Shown: positions 38,601 through 45,748 of the stretch, piece by piece | How the letters are laid out: every line of letters begins with the position of its first letter | How positions within the stretch are numbered: the stretch's first letter is position 1 | DNA from: a virus | IMG/VR virus record: IMGVR_UViG_3300036760_000504 | Span: 1 to 53,893 of that record | Length of the DNA stretch: 53,893 nt | Reading direction: 5' to 3' (one strand) | The notes under the pieces: model-generated | Seen by the model: the letters and a program-made list of their open reading frames with translations, nothing else | Told to the model about the DNA's origin: nothing | Databases searched by the model: none | Translations under genes and position numbers: made by a program

Positions 38601-38903
38601 TACCATAGAAACGAACGGAAAAGAGACCTCGAAATTCTTACTCAATACCCAGACCACAAAATAGAGCACATAATTTTTGACGGCAATGCTCCCCCCCGCC
38701 ATAAGACCTTCGACCTGCTCACTTTAAATCATGCCGGAACTTACGCCCAAATTAAAGTTGAAATATCCGAGGCCGACATTGTTGAACTCAGGAAGCCCCG
38801 GCGCACCTATAACTTCGCAGTAGAAGAGGATGAAAGCTATATAGCCAAGGGGTTTGTCGCATCGAACTGCCGGTGTGTCAGCATTCCCGTACTGGAGGGT
38901 TGA
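35673..38903 (+). CDS. Portal protein fused to a MuF-like head protein, interrupted by an intein
   Basis: A 1,076-residue precursor. Residues about 1-430 are an HK97-type portal (HVWVYACVNAIAQNIAGVPL, ETPNPMMSG, GLSPIEVARL). Residues about 450-710 after splicing are a Mu gpF-like minor head domain (SLTIARTETGQAMATARDSA, RESHAAQDGMIVQRGE, FPNGCRYPCDP). The MuF signature VINCRC is interrupted after VIN by a 366-residue intein (37770-38867). The spliced protein would have 710 residues. It forms the DNA entry ring and a minor head component. No Shine-Dalgarno precedes the ATG. Confidence 0.93.
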   Translation: MGLIRRGLEYVQRLGGLLGRGSDDGRDIVMRQADPISPTFGAVEQRFMAGSFSLSNLLPGVTKPYTQHVWVYACVNAIAQNIAGVPLNFYSGTKKNKRLIESGPLVKLFETPNPMMSGYQLIEATLIFLGITGEAFYILDRPNITALPREIWTFHPSRFEHVPAKNGGGQGWIYSKGSQRIPLEPYEMVHFRRFNPYDDYRGLSPIEVARLSLEQDNYAAQYNRNFFINGAQPGGVLESKENLMQEEFDRLLAQWNDRHQGIDKVHQIALLEGGITYKQTSLSQSDMLFLEGRKLNRDEILGGIYKVPLGELGLNEDVGSEAREKVRRKQFWETCLDPQMVLLEMGLWSQLCRDLTGPEVWPEFDRKSVPALQEDRDLLLGQAGKLWAMGYPANVVNEYLDLGLPKIEGGDTGYLPFNLQPVGSVASAPSATEPQKATVISIQDAPLKSLPAPAKAKHDPKTYWQEWNKLRSALEEKAHSKIKRFFYEQRKVQLKLLADKLGGKAVFKEFVDDLLFPAAEANEQLQKTLSGLYLNIGQAAGEDLYAGLNFDPSDFVMADSDAISVLLEKLVQKVVDINEITRSQLRDAISEGLSKVESVGKIQDRVREVFNSYEHPDKGSFSRSLTIARTETGQAMATARDSAMDQLKVEKLEWGTAGDGEVRESHAAQDGMIVQRGETFPNGCRYPCDPAGEAGEVINCFLDHQVPIFTTEGWKPIGKIRPGDMVLTHRNRFRPVLRLSPQPTYAGKAVKLVLSGTTGNGRRGILITPNHKFLMAGGSWKRAQDIRAGESVQVMASFCGYCGTPIPYWRKYCDHSCLSKAITKKQWSNSAHRENISRKASAQMIREYAAGIRDPKEIVKKARRVCFEKYGAGGIFAIADRSPGTPFRESIEAGITRKWGSRLAMLKKTAFVGCGKASWHGSSFDRKLKAVLDKEGRGYIQQFRVGKRRVDFYLPDEKLFIECDTPIYHGPESVFGYHRNERKRDLEILTQYPDHKIEHIIFDGNAPPRHKTFDLLTLNHAGTYAQIKVEISEADIVELRKPRRTYNFAVEEDESYIAKGFVASNCRCVSIPVLEG
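37770..38867 (+). mobile_element. Intein with an atypical (Vsr/DUF559-like) homing endonuclease
   Basis: Residues 700-1065 of the portal-MuF precursor. Block A starts at Cys (CFLDHQVPIFTTEGWKPIG), block B is ITPNHKFLM, and the C-terminal blocks read YNFAVEEDESYIAKGF-VASN followed by the extein Cys. The penultimate residue is Ser, not the usual His. Between the splicing blocks are a zinc-finger-like CGYCGTPIPYWRKYC and a nuclease fold with RRVDFYLPDEKLFIECD and YHG, which resembles the Vsr/DUF559 or EDxHD type and not LAGLIDADG or HNH. Splicing restores VINCRC exactly. Confidence 0.88.
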
Positions 38904-38907
38904 GGCC

Positions 38908-39183
38908 ATGACAATCAAGATAGGCGTGCGATTCTCGCCAAGGGTTTTGGAGATGCTGATGAGAGTTGGAACCAGGATTACCGGCGAGCATGGGTTTGCT
39001 GTTCGCCTTACCGAAGACGGTATCCCGGAGAATTTCAAACTGCTCAATAGCGGGGTGGACCCGGAGACGGGTGAATTTTTCCTGGTGTTCAGCGAAGGTG
39101 GCCAGAAGTCGCCCGATCCGGTGCAATGGCAGTCCCCAATTTACGAGAAAGTGAAGGAGGCAAGCAATGGAACTGATTCATAA
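38908..39183 (+). CDS. Small unknown head-region protein
   Basis: A 91-residue protein; ATG 38908 follows GGAGGGTTGAGG. It begins MTIKIGVRFSPRVLEMLMRV and is a mix of strands and polar loops. It overlaps the prohead protease by 17 bp. Position between portal-MuF and protease is compatible with a head assembly accessory protein. Confidence 0.65.
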   Translation: MTIKIGVRFSPRVLEMLMRVGTRITGEHGFAVRLTEDGIPENFKLLNSGVDPETGEFFLVFSEGGQKSPDPVQWQSPIYEKVKEASNGTDS

Positions 39184-40483
39184 GACCATAGATTTTCAAG
39201 TCCGCGAGGTGGGCGATCCAACCGACCGGGTTTTGGAATTTGTCGGTTCTACCGCTGACGTGGATCGCTACGGCGACATCATCGAAGTGGAAGGCTGGGA
39301 CCTGAAGAACTTCAAGAAAAACTCCCCCTTTCTCTGGGTGCATAATTACGTGGCCCCCCCGGTCGGCACGGTGGTTAAGGCATTTACCGACGAGAGGGGT
39401 TTGATCTGCCACACCTATTTCCCCACAGATGAGGAAATCGCCGTCCAGGGCTGGCCCAGCAATATCCCGACGCCGGAAACGGTTTACCGGCTTTATAAAA
39501 TCGGCTCACTCAAAGCGACCTCCGTTGGGTTTGCCGGACTGGAGCGGGAACCGATCATCGACAAGAAAAACGGGGGCCAGCAGACCGGCTGGCGTTATCT
39601 CAAATCCGAGCTTTACGAGCTCTCGGCTGTCCCCGTCCCCGCCAACCCCTATGCGGTGATCCAGCAGGCGGTCCAAAAAGGGGTCATCTCGGAAGAGCAG
39701 GCCCGGGTCTTTCAGGCCAGCGATCCTCTGGAAGAGAAGGGCATCATCCCCTACAAGGAATACCCCACCGATGAACCCGGGGCAGCTTGGGATGGGCCGG
39801 CAGAGATTAAGGCTGCGGAGGTTTCTGACCTCAAGAAAATGTGCGCCTGGTTCGACTCCGAGAACCCCGATATCAAGAACTCCTATAAACTCCCCCACCA
39901 CCGGGCCAAGGGATACAACACCGTATGGAAAGGTGTCTCGGCGGCCATGGGTGCTCTTCTGGGGGCCAGAGGCGGGGTGAATATCCCTGATGCTGACCGT
40001 AAGGGGGTCTATAACCACCTGGCAAAGCATTATGCCCAGTTTCAGAAGACCCCGCCAGAGTTTAAGAACTACATGGAGATAATCGAATCCCTCGAAGCCG
40101 AATTGGCCGAGGCCAAAGCCCAGGCCCCCAAGCCCCTCACAATGTCCCTGATCCTGGATGAAAAGCAGCTTGAGGCGATCCGGCAGGATGTGGCGAAACA
40201 ATTCGATTTTGATGCCCTCACCAAAGCCGGCGCCGTCCTCAGCGCCAAAAACAAGGCCGCCCTGAAAGATGCCCAGGCCTTGATTCAGCAGGTCCTGGAT
40301 GCAGCCGAACCCGTCGGCAATGAAGGCAAGGCGGCTACCTCCAAAAAGAGCATTTATTCTCCCGCGTCAAACCCTGGCCCTGAGCCTGAAGGGGAGAGAC
40401 GAGCGGAGAGAGTTGAAGTCGATATGACTGAAATCCGAAATCTTACCAAAAACCTTCATACAAGCATGTGCCCTGACAAGTAA
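39167..40483 (+). CDS. Prohead serine protease (HK97 U35 family) with extended C-terminus
   Basis: A 438-residue protein. Residues 1-170 show the protease: EFVGSTADVDRYGDIIEVEG, FLWVHNYV (likely catalytic His), GSLKATSVGFAG (likely catalytic Ser) and AVPVPANPYA. Residues about 210-300 hold an added helical domain (WFDSENPDIKNSYKLPHHRA) seen in several phage proteases. The last 140 residues are helical and charged and may serve as scaffold. AAGGAGG precedes the ATG. It should mature the capsid. Confidence 0.9.
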   Translation: MELIHKTIDFQVREVGDPTDRVLEFVGSTADVDRYGDIIEVEGWDLKNFKKNSPFLWVHNYVAPPVGTVVKAFTDERGLICHTYFPTDEEIAVQGWPSNIPTPETVYRLYKIGSLKATSVGFAGLEREPIIDKKNGGQQTGWRYLKSELYELSAVPVPANPYAVIQQAVQKGVISEEQARVFQASDPLEEKGIIPYKEYPTDEPGAAWDGPAEIKAAEVSDLKKMCAWFDSENPDIKNSYKLPHHRAKGYNTVWKGVSAAMGALLGARGGVNIPDADRKGVYNHLAKHYAQFQKTPPEFKNYMEIIESLEAELAEAKAQAPKPLTMSLILDEKQLEAIRQDVAKQFDFDALTKAGAVLSAKNKAALKDAQALIQQVLDAAEPVGNEGKAATSKKSIYSPASNPGPEPEGERRAERVEVDMTEIRNLTKNLHTSMCPDK

Positions 40484-40501
40484 CGGGGCAAAGGAGCAAA
40501 T

Positions 40502-41767
40502 ATGCCGAACACTGCACTGGCAGAAGAGATAAAGGCGATGTTGGCCGATGTCAAGGGCCAGCTCGAAACCAAAACTGAGGACGGCCAGGTCATCAAACTG
40601 ATCGACCTCTTTAAGATGTTCCCGGTGCTCCAGGAGAAGTACACCTCCCTGGAAATCCGCCTGCAAGAGTTCGAGAAGCAGGCCAAGAGCCGCAAGTGGG
40701 CGGGGCTGCCCGGGCTCGAACTGGACGCCGACAAGTTTTCCATCCTGCGGGCGCTGCCCTACATCAAGAACAACGTCCCCATGGACAACTGGAAGAACGC
40801 CGAGTTTGAGGCCGACGTGTTCCGGCAGACGGCACAACAGCGCACTATGGGAACCACGGATGACGCGACCGGCGGTTATCTCGTGCCGGCCCAGGCCATG
40901 CCCGACTTCATCGAAATGTACCGGGCTGAGTCGGTCTGCGTGAGCATGGGGGCCCGGGTCCTCTCCGGCCTCACCGGAAGCCCGGTGACCTTCGTCAAGC
41001 AAACCGGCGGATGCACTGCCTACTGGGTAGGTGAAGGCGGCGCCATCACCCCGTCTGACCTGGGCACTGGCCTGATCAAGATGGTTCCCAAGAAACTGGC
41101 GGGGCTGACCTACATCAACAACGAACTGATCCGGCGCGGGTCCCCGTCGGCTGAGGCCCTGGTGCGCCAGGACTTCGCTATGGCCTTGGGCCTGGCCCTG
41201 GACCTGGCTATTCTCCGCGGCTCTGGTTCGGAAAACCAGCCCCTGGGGATCGCCAATACGGTCGGGATCAACACCGTCACTCTGGGGACCGGGTCCGGTG
41301 CGGTACCGGATTGGGTCAACCCCTGGCCGCAAATGCGGTATGAACTGGCGGTGGACAACGCCCTGCGCGGCAAACTGGGGTTCGTGTTTCACCCGGCCAT
41401 CTCCAATGTGCTGCGCAAACTGCGGAATCCGTACTTCTCCGGGGATACCGGCGGGGAATACCCGCTCCTGCCCTTGACCGACCCGCAGATCGCCGCGGCA
41501 ATCGGTTATCCCTTCGCCGAAACCACGCAGCTCCCCATCAATCTGGTGGCCAGCGGCTCCACCAACTGCACCGAGATTTATTTCGGCAACTGGCTGGAGG
41601 TGCTGATCGGCGAATGGATGGGGTTTGAGGTCCTAGCCTCGAACGTGGCCGGGACCGCTTTCTCCACCGACCAGACTTGGGTGCGGATTCTCACGGAAGT
41701 TGATACGGCGCTGCGGCACGCCGAGAGCTTCTGTCTCTGCAATACCGCCCGGATCGCTGCGGCGTAA
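40502..41767 (+). CDS. Major capsid protein, HK97 fold
   Basis: A 421-residue protein. The N-terminal 100 residues are a helical, acidic delta domain likely removed by the protease. The HK97 core follows: GTTDDATGGYLVPAQAMPDF, SVCVSMGARVLSG, TAYWVGEGGAITPSD, LAGLTYINNELIRRGSPSAE, RGSGSENQPLGIANT, and FHPAISNVLRKL. GGAG precedes the ATG. The most strongly expressed protein of the operon is followed by a stable RNA hairpin. Confidence 0.95.
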   Translation: MPNTALAEEIKAMLADVKGQLETKTEDGQVIKLIDLFKMFPVLQEKYTSLEIRLQEFEKQAKSRKWAGLPGLELDADKFSILRALPYIKNNVPMDNWKNAEFEADVFRQTAQQRTMGTTDDATGGYLVPAQAMPDFIEMYRAESVCVSMGARVLSGLTGSPVTFVKQTGGCTAYWVGEGGAITPSDLGTGLIKMVPKKLAGLTYINNELIRRGSPSAEALVRQDFAMALGLALDLAILRGSGSENQPLGIANTVGINTVTLGTGSGAVPDWVNPWPQMRYELAVDNALRGKLGFVFHPAISNVLRKLRNPYFSGDTGGEYPLLPLTDPQIAAAIGYPFAETTQLPINLVASGSTNCTEIYFGNWLEVLIGEWMGFEVLASNVAGTAFSTDQTWVRILTEVDTALRHAESFCLCNTARIAAA

Positions 41768-41783
41768 CCTGAAACCCTGACAT

Positions 41784-41811
41784 GGGGGCCAGGGTCTTAG
41801 GGTTCTGGCCC
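41784..41811 (+). terminator. Stem-loop after the capsid gene
   Basis: GGGGCCAG (41784-41791) pairs perfectly with CTGGCCCC (41804-41811) around a 12-nt loop. There is no U-tract. It probably stabilises or partly terminates the capsid mRNA, a common arrangement after major capsid genes. Confidence 0.6.
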
Positions 41812-41833
41812 CGTTACCATAAGGAGAAATGAC

Positions 41834-42256
41834 ATGCCGAAAAGAACTGCTTCTCAAGAAATGGTGCCCAAGGTGCTCCACACCCCTATAGCCCAGGCCG
41901 CCGGGACCGTCAATGGCACCGGGATTGACTGCATGGGGTATGATGAGTCCCTTATCCTCCTGGCCCTGGGGACCATCCCCAGTACCGGGACGGTTGACGT
42001 GAAAATTCAAGAATCCAGGGATAACGGCGTGGCGGACACTTTCACCGACATCACCGGCGCGGTCTTCACCCAAAAGGTTGCGGGCACGGGTGCCCTAACC
42101 TACGTGGGCCGGATCAACCTGCACGGGCGGAAACGCTATCTGCGCTCTGTCGTGGTGGTGGCGAACCAGACTGTCCCCATGGGCGTCCTGGCGATTCTCT
42201 CCCAGGCCCAGGTGAACCCGGTTACTCAGGTCAACGCCGTGGCTTTTAACGTCTAA
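41834..42256 (+). CDS. Putative capsid decoration protein
   Basis: A 140-residue, mostly beta protein (GIDCMGYDESLILLALGTIP, then VDVKIQESRDNG) right after the major capsid gene with AAGGAG upstream. The high Val, Thr and Gly content and the place are typical of decoration or stabilising proteins. The family is not certain. Confidence 0.65.
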   Translation: MPKRTASQEMVPKVLHTPIAQAAGTVNGTGIDCMGYDESLILLALGTIPSTGTVDVKIQESRDNGVADTFTDITGAVFTQKVAGTGALTYVGRINLHGRKRYLRSVVVVANQTVPMGVLAILSQAQVNPVTQVNAVAFNV

Positions 42257-42275
42257 CGCATCGAACGGAGTGGCA

Positions 42276-43886
42276 ATGGAAGCAACGGTTTACCGAGTTC
42301 GGCCGGGATACATCATTCACCTGCCTTTCAAGCAGATGCTCCGGGGAGGGGACCTTTTGGAGAACCCCTCCCCCGAGCTGGTTACGAATAATGCCTGGAA
42401 GCTGGAGCAGCTGTACTCAGTTACCACTCCGCCTACTGACATTTTAGAGAGACAGAAATGGGAGGAAGAGACTCATCGGCAATGGGAAGCAGAGACGGCT
42501 AAAAGTATTGACAGCAAACCAGACCGTCAAGCTCCCGTGGTTGATCTGACTCTCACATCGAACCGCGCATGGCAGGGGCGTCGCTGCTTTATCATCGGTG
42601 GCGGCCCGAGCCTTGCCGGGTTCGACTTCTCTCAACTCCGGGGCGAGCTGGTGATCGGGATTAACCGGGCATTCGAGAAGATTGACCCGGCAGTTATTTT
42701 CTCAATGGACAGCCGGCTTTATACCTGGATCAAAAACGGGATGCTTGGCCAGGAAGCATTCGAAAAATACGAAAAGTCAGCCGCGCGCAAAATTTGGGTG
42801 GACACCCACAGCTTTAAGTTTGGCCCAGAAGTTTTAACCGTGCCGCGCCTGGAAGGAGTCGGGATCGGGCGGTCTCTATCCGGCGGGCTTTACACCGGGT
42901 CCAACTCCGGCCTGGCTGCGTTGAACCTGGCCGTGGTGCTGGGGGCCAACCCGATTTACCTCCTGGGGTTTGACCTCATCTCCCGGGACCAATTTCAGCA
43001 GTGGTGGCATGACGGCTACCCAACGGTCCAACGGGACAAGGTTTACCAGACCTTCAGGGAAGAATTTGAAGAGGTGGCGCCGGCGCTGAAAAAAATGGGT
43101 GTGAGCGTGATCAACCTCAACCCGAAATCGGGTTTGACATGCTTCGATTTCGGCAAGATGCCGGAGACCCCGCAGCCCGTTGAAGACAAGGTGACGGTCG
43201 TCACCCCCACCGGGGACCGGCCCGAGGCCCTGGAGCTTTTGAGGCGCTGGATAGCCTCCCAGACCCGGAAGCCTGACCAGTGGCTCATCGTTGACGACGG
43301 GAAGCATCGCATCAAGCCCCGGAGAATACCTGAGGCAACGGTGGTCCGCCGGAAGCCGCGGCCCGATGATCCGCCCTGCACCCTGGGGAAAAACCTCGAG
43401 GCCATCTTGCCCCTGGTTGCCCATGACAAGGTGCTGATCATGGAAGACGATGATTGGTACGGGCCGGAGTACATCGAAACCATGGCGGCACTCCTGGACG
43501 CCCACGAGCTGGTGGGAATCTCAGGCACCAAATATTATCACCCGGGCATTCCTGGGTTCAGGGAGATGGGCGGGGGAGACCATGCTTCCCTGTCGCAGAC
43601 CGGTTTTCGCAAGTCGGCAATCCCGGAGGTGCTTAAGGCTATCCCGGGGGACGGTGTGCTCCCGGATTGCTCGGTTGACCTGCGGCTCTGGCAAAATTGC
43701 CACGGCCAGGGGCAACTGATCCCCGGTAAGGGGCGGCAGCTTCATTGCTCGATCAAGGGCCTGCCCGGGCGTCCAGGGGCAGGTGTGGGGCACGACAAGC
43801 GGTTCTACACCCAGGACAACAACCTGAGCAAGTTCAGGGAATGGTGCGGCGACGTGGAGGCCTATCGTGGCTTTATCAAAGGCTGA
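42276..43886 (+). CDS. DUF115-like plus GT2-like glycosyltransferase
   Basis: A 536-residue protein with two parts. Residues about 90-290 contain RRCFIIGGGPSLAGFDF and LYTGSNSGLAALNLAVVLGA, the DUF115 (MptE-like) sugar-transferase type. Residues about 300-500 look like a GT-A transferase: VTVVTPTGDRPEALELLRRW, QWLIVDDGK and MEDDDWYGPEYIE (acidic metal motif). ATG 42276 with GGAG upstream is preferred to GTG 42270. First of three sugar-transferase genes within the head operon. Confidence 0.8.
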   Translation: MEATVYRVRPGYIIHLPFKQMLRGGDLLENPSPELVTNNAWKLEQLYSVTTPPTDILERQKWEEETHRQWEAETAKSIDSKPDRQAPVVDLTLTSNRAWQGRRCFIIGGGPSLAGFDFSQLRGELVIGINRAFEKIDPAVIFSMDSRLYTWIKNGMLGQEAFEKYEKSAARKIWVDTHSFKFGPEVLTVPRLEGVGIGRSLSGGLYTGSNSGLAALNLAVVLGANPIYLLGFDLISRDQFQQWWHDGYPTVQRDKVYQTFREEFEEVAPALKKMGVSVINLNPKSGLTCFDFGKMPETPQPVEDKVTVVTPTGDRPEALELLRRWIASQTRKPDQWLIVDDGKHRIKPRRIPEATVVRRKPRPDDPPCTLGKNLEAILPLVAHDKVLIMEDDDWYGPEYIETMAALLDAHELVGISGTKYYHPGIPGFREMGGGDHASLSQTGFRKSAIPEVLKAIPGDGVLPDCSVDLRLWQNCHGQGQLIPGKGRQLHCSIKGLPGRPGAGVGHDKRFYTQDNNLSKFREWCGDVEAYRGFIKG

Positions 43887-44568
43887 CAGGCTGGTGGTTT
43901 ACACCGCCATCGCCGGGAGCGGGCGGGATGCACTCCTTGACCCTACCCCCGCCCCTGGGGTGGACTATGTTTGCTTCACTGACCAGCCTTTGGTCTCCCA
44001 AGTCTGGGATATTCGCCCTTTTGAATATGTGCATCCAGTCGAAGCTGTGCGTACCGCCAAGCACCCCAAGGTGTTGCCCCACAAATATTTTCCCGGCCAT
44101 GGCATGAGCGTCTGGGTGGACGGGAATATCACCCCCGGGGCTGACATTGCCTGGATCGCGCGGGAATATCTGGCCCAGCGCGACATAGCTGTTTACCGGC
44201 ATCCAAGGCGGACTTGCCTCTATAAAGAGGCTGCCCTGGTAGCCAGCCAAAAAAATGACTTCCCGGAGTTGATCGAAACCGTTGTGCAGCGGTATTTCGC
44301 AGCCGGAGTCCCGCCGAGGGCCGGTCTTTATGAGTGCGGCGTGCTCTTTAGGCGCCACCAGGCCCCGGCAGTCAAGGCGGCCATGAAACTCTGGTGGCAG
44401 GAACTCAGCACCGGGACGCAATCGGATCAAATCTCCTGGGCTTACGTCATGTGGAAAACCGGTCTGGGGGCAAACGTCATCGAGGGCGACCTGAGAAAAA
44501 GCCCGCACTGGGCTTACCGCCCTCACGAGATGATCAAATGGGGAAGGACTGCATGTTCCAACTCGTGA
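43867..44568 (+). CDS. DUF616-like glycosyltransferase
   Basis: A 233-residue protein starting at GTG 43867, overlapping the preceding gene by 20 bp. VVYTAIAGSGRDALLDP, DYVCFTDQPL, HPKVLPHKYFPGHGMSVWVD followed by GNI fit the DUF616 transferase family, where the WVDG motif is the acidic metal-binding site. It overlaps the next transferase by 16 bp, so three transferases are co-translated. Confidence 0.8.
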   Translation: MALSKADRLVVYTAIAGSGRDALLDPTPAPGVDYVCFTDQPLVSQVWDIRPFEYVHPVEAVRTAKHPKVLPHKYFPGHGMSVWVDGNITPGADIAWIAREYLAQRDIAVYRHPRRTCLYKEAALVASQKNDFPELIETVVQRYFAAGVPPRAGLYECGVLFRRHQAPAVKAAMKLWWQELSTGTQSDQISWAYVMWKTGLGANVIEGDLRKSPHWAYRPHEMIKWGRTACSNS

Positions 44569-45320
44569 CCTACATCATAGCGACCTGGAACCGCAAAGAC
44601 GCCTTGAAGCGGCACCTTGACCTGTTGATGCAGCAGACCTGGCCGCATTGGTTCGAGGTGATCGTTTGCGATGACGGGTCCACTGATGGAACCCAGGAAA
44701 TGTTGGGCGAGTTGAAGAACACGCACAAATATACCATCCAGTGGTTCGACACGGGGAACGTCGATAAGGCCTGCCCCGCTCAGTCCAGAAACAACGGCAT
44801 CCGGGCGGGCAAGGGCGAGATCATCATAATGGTTGACGATGACTGTCTGCCTCATAACCGGCTCATCGAATCTTTTGCCGGGAACTATGATCCGCGAGAA
44901 GTTCAATGCGGCCACAAGTCGAACCATGAAAGCTATTTGTCTATGCCCCTGCCGGTCCCCATTGAAGAAGGGCAAATGACCATCTGGTGGAATGACTGGC
45001 AGGCCGGGCGATTCGGCCATTTTCAGACCAATAGTTGCTGCATGTCGGCCAAGGCCGCCCGGACCCGGGCCAAAGATGGGAGTATCGGGTTTGACGAGCG
45101 GTTTGTGGGTTACGGGCATGAGGATACGGAGTTTGGGCTCCGCCTCTATTCCGCAGGCTACAAGCCCGTTTTCAATCCTGACGCGGTGGTCTGGCACATG
45201 AACCCATCCCTTGCCCCACAACAGGATCACCCGTGGAAGGAAGCTGAGAAGATCAAAAGCCAGGACTTAATGAGAAGAATCTTAGCGGAACCCTGGCCGG
45301 TCTATCCTGCACCGGCATGA
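44553..45320 (+). CDS. GT2-family glycosyltransferase
   Basis: A 255-residue protein. ATG 44553 with GGAAGGA upstream is chosen. It has the GT2 pattern VTYIIATWNRKDALKRHLDL, VIVCDDGSTDGTQEML, IIIMVDDDCLPHN (DxD metal motif) and a C-terminal FVGYGHEDTEFGLRL, the ED acceptor motif of galactosyl-type transferases. Probably uses a nucleotide sugar to modify a virion protein, or the cell envelope or DNA. Confidence 0.88.
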   Translation: MFQLVTYIIATWNRKDALKRHLDLLMQQTWPHWFEVIVCDDGSTDGTQEMLGELKNTHKYTIQWFDTGNVDKACPAQSRNNGIRAGKGEIIIMVDDDCLPHNRLIESFAGNYDPREVQCGHKSNHESYLSMPLPVPIEEGQMTIWWNDWQAGRFGHFQTNSCCMSAKAARTRAKDGSIGFDERFVGYGHEDTEFGLRLYSAGYKPVFNPDAVVWHMNPSLAPQQDHPWKEAEKIKSQDLMRRILAEPWPVYPAPA

Positions 45321-45326
45321 TCGGTC

Positions 45327-45611
45327 ATGGCCGACATCGAAGCATGGCTCCCGAAGACAGTCAAGATGATCGCGGGCCATGATTATGAGGCAAAGCAGCA
45401 CCCCGGCGTAGTCCAGGCAGTTGACGAAATGTTCGTCGGTGCCCATGGCCTTGTTGATACCATCTGGTTTGTGAGATTGGAACTCATGAAAGAGAAACCC
45501 GAAGATAAAGATGGCACTGAAGGCAAGGCCAATGCCAGGGAGATTAAGCGCCCGCCCCAGGACCGCATGATTAAGGAACCGCCGGAGAGAAAGGATTATA
45601 AGGATGCGTGA
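45327..45611 (+). CDS. Unknown small protein
   Basis: A 94-residue protein with a compact N-terminal half (MIAGHDYEAKQHPGVVQAVD) and a very charged, probably disordered C-terminal half rich in K, E and P. It follows the glycosyltransferases. No family recognised. Confidence 0.6.
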   Translation: MADIEAWLPKTVKMIAGHDYEAKQHPGVVQAVDEMFVGAHGLVDTIWFVRLELMKEKPEDKDGTEGKANAREIKRPPQDRMIKEPPERKDYKDA

Positions 45612-45613
45612 CC

Positions 45614-45748
45614 ATGCAAGCTCTGGTGAATGAAGCTGAGGCCCTTGAATCTGGTAAAGACCCTGACAATGAGGTTTATCAGAAGATCATTGCAGACTTA
45701 CTGGCGGGCGAGTGCACCTGGTTTGGAAAGCGCCCGGGGGTTAAATAA
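45614..45748 (+). CDS. Tiny unknown protein
   Basis: A 44-residue ORF 2 bp after the preceding stop; its own stop overlaps the next start (TAATG). The product (DNEVYQKIIADLLAGECTWF) is helical. Coupling on both sides suggests that it is expressed. Confidence 0.55.
   Translation: MQALVNEAEALESGKDPDNEVYQKIIADLLAGECTWFGKRPGVK

Noticed and set aside
40367-41392. Minus-strand ORF of 341 codons opposite the protease end and capsid gene
   Set aside because: Antisense shadow; the plus strand encodes the major capsid protein with all motifs.
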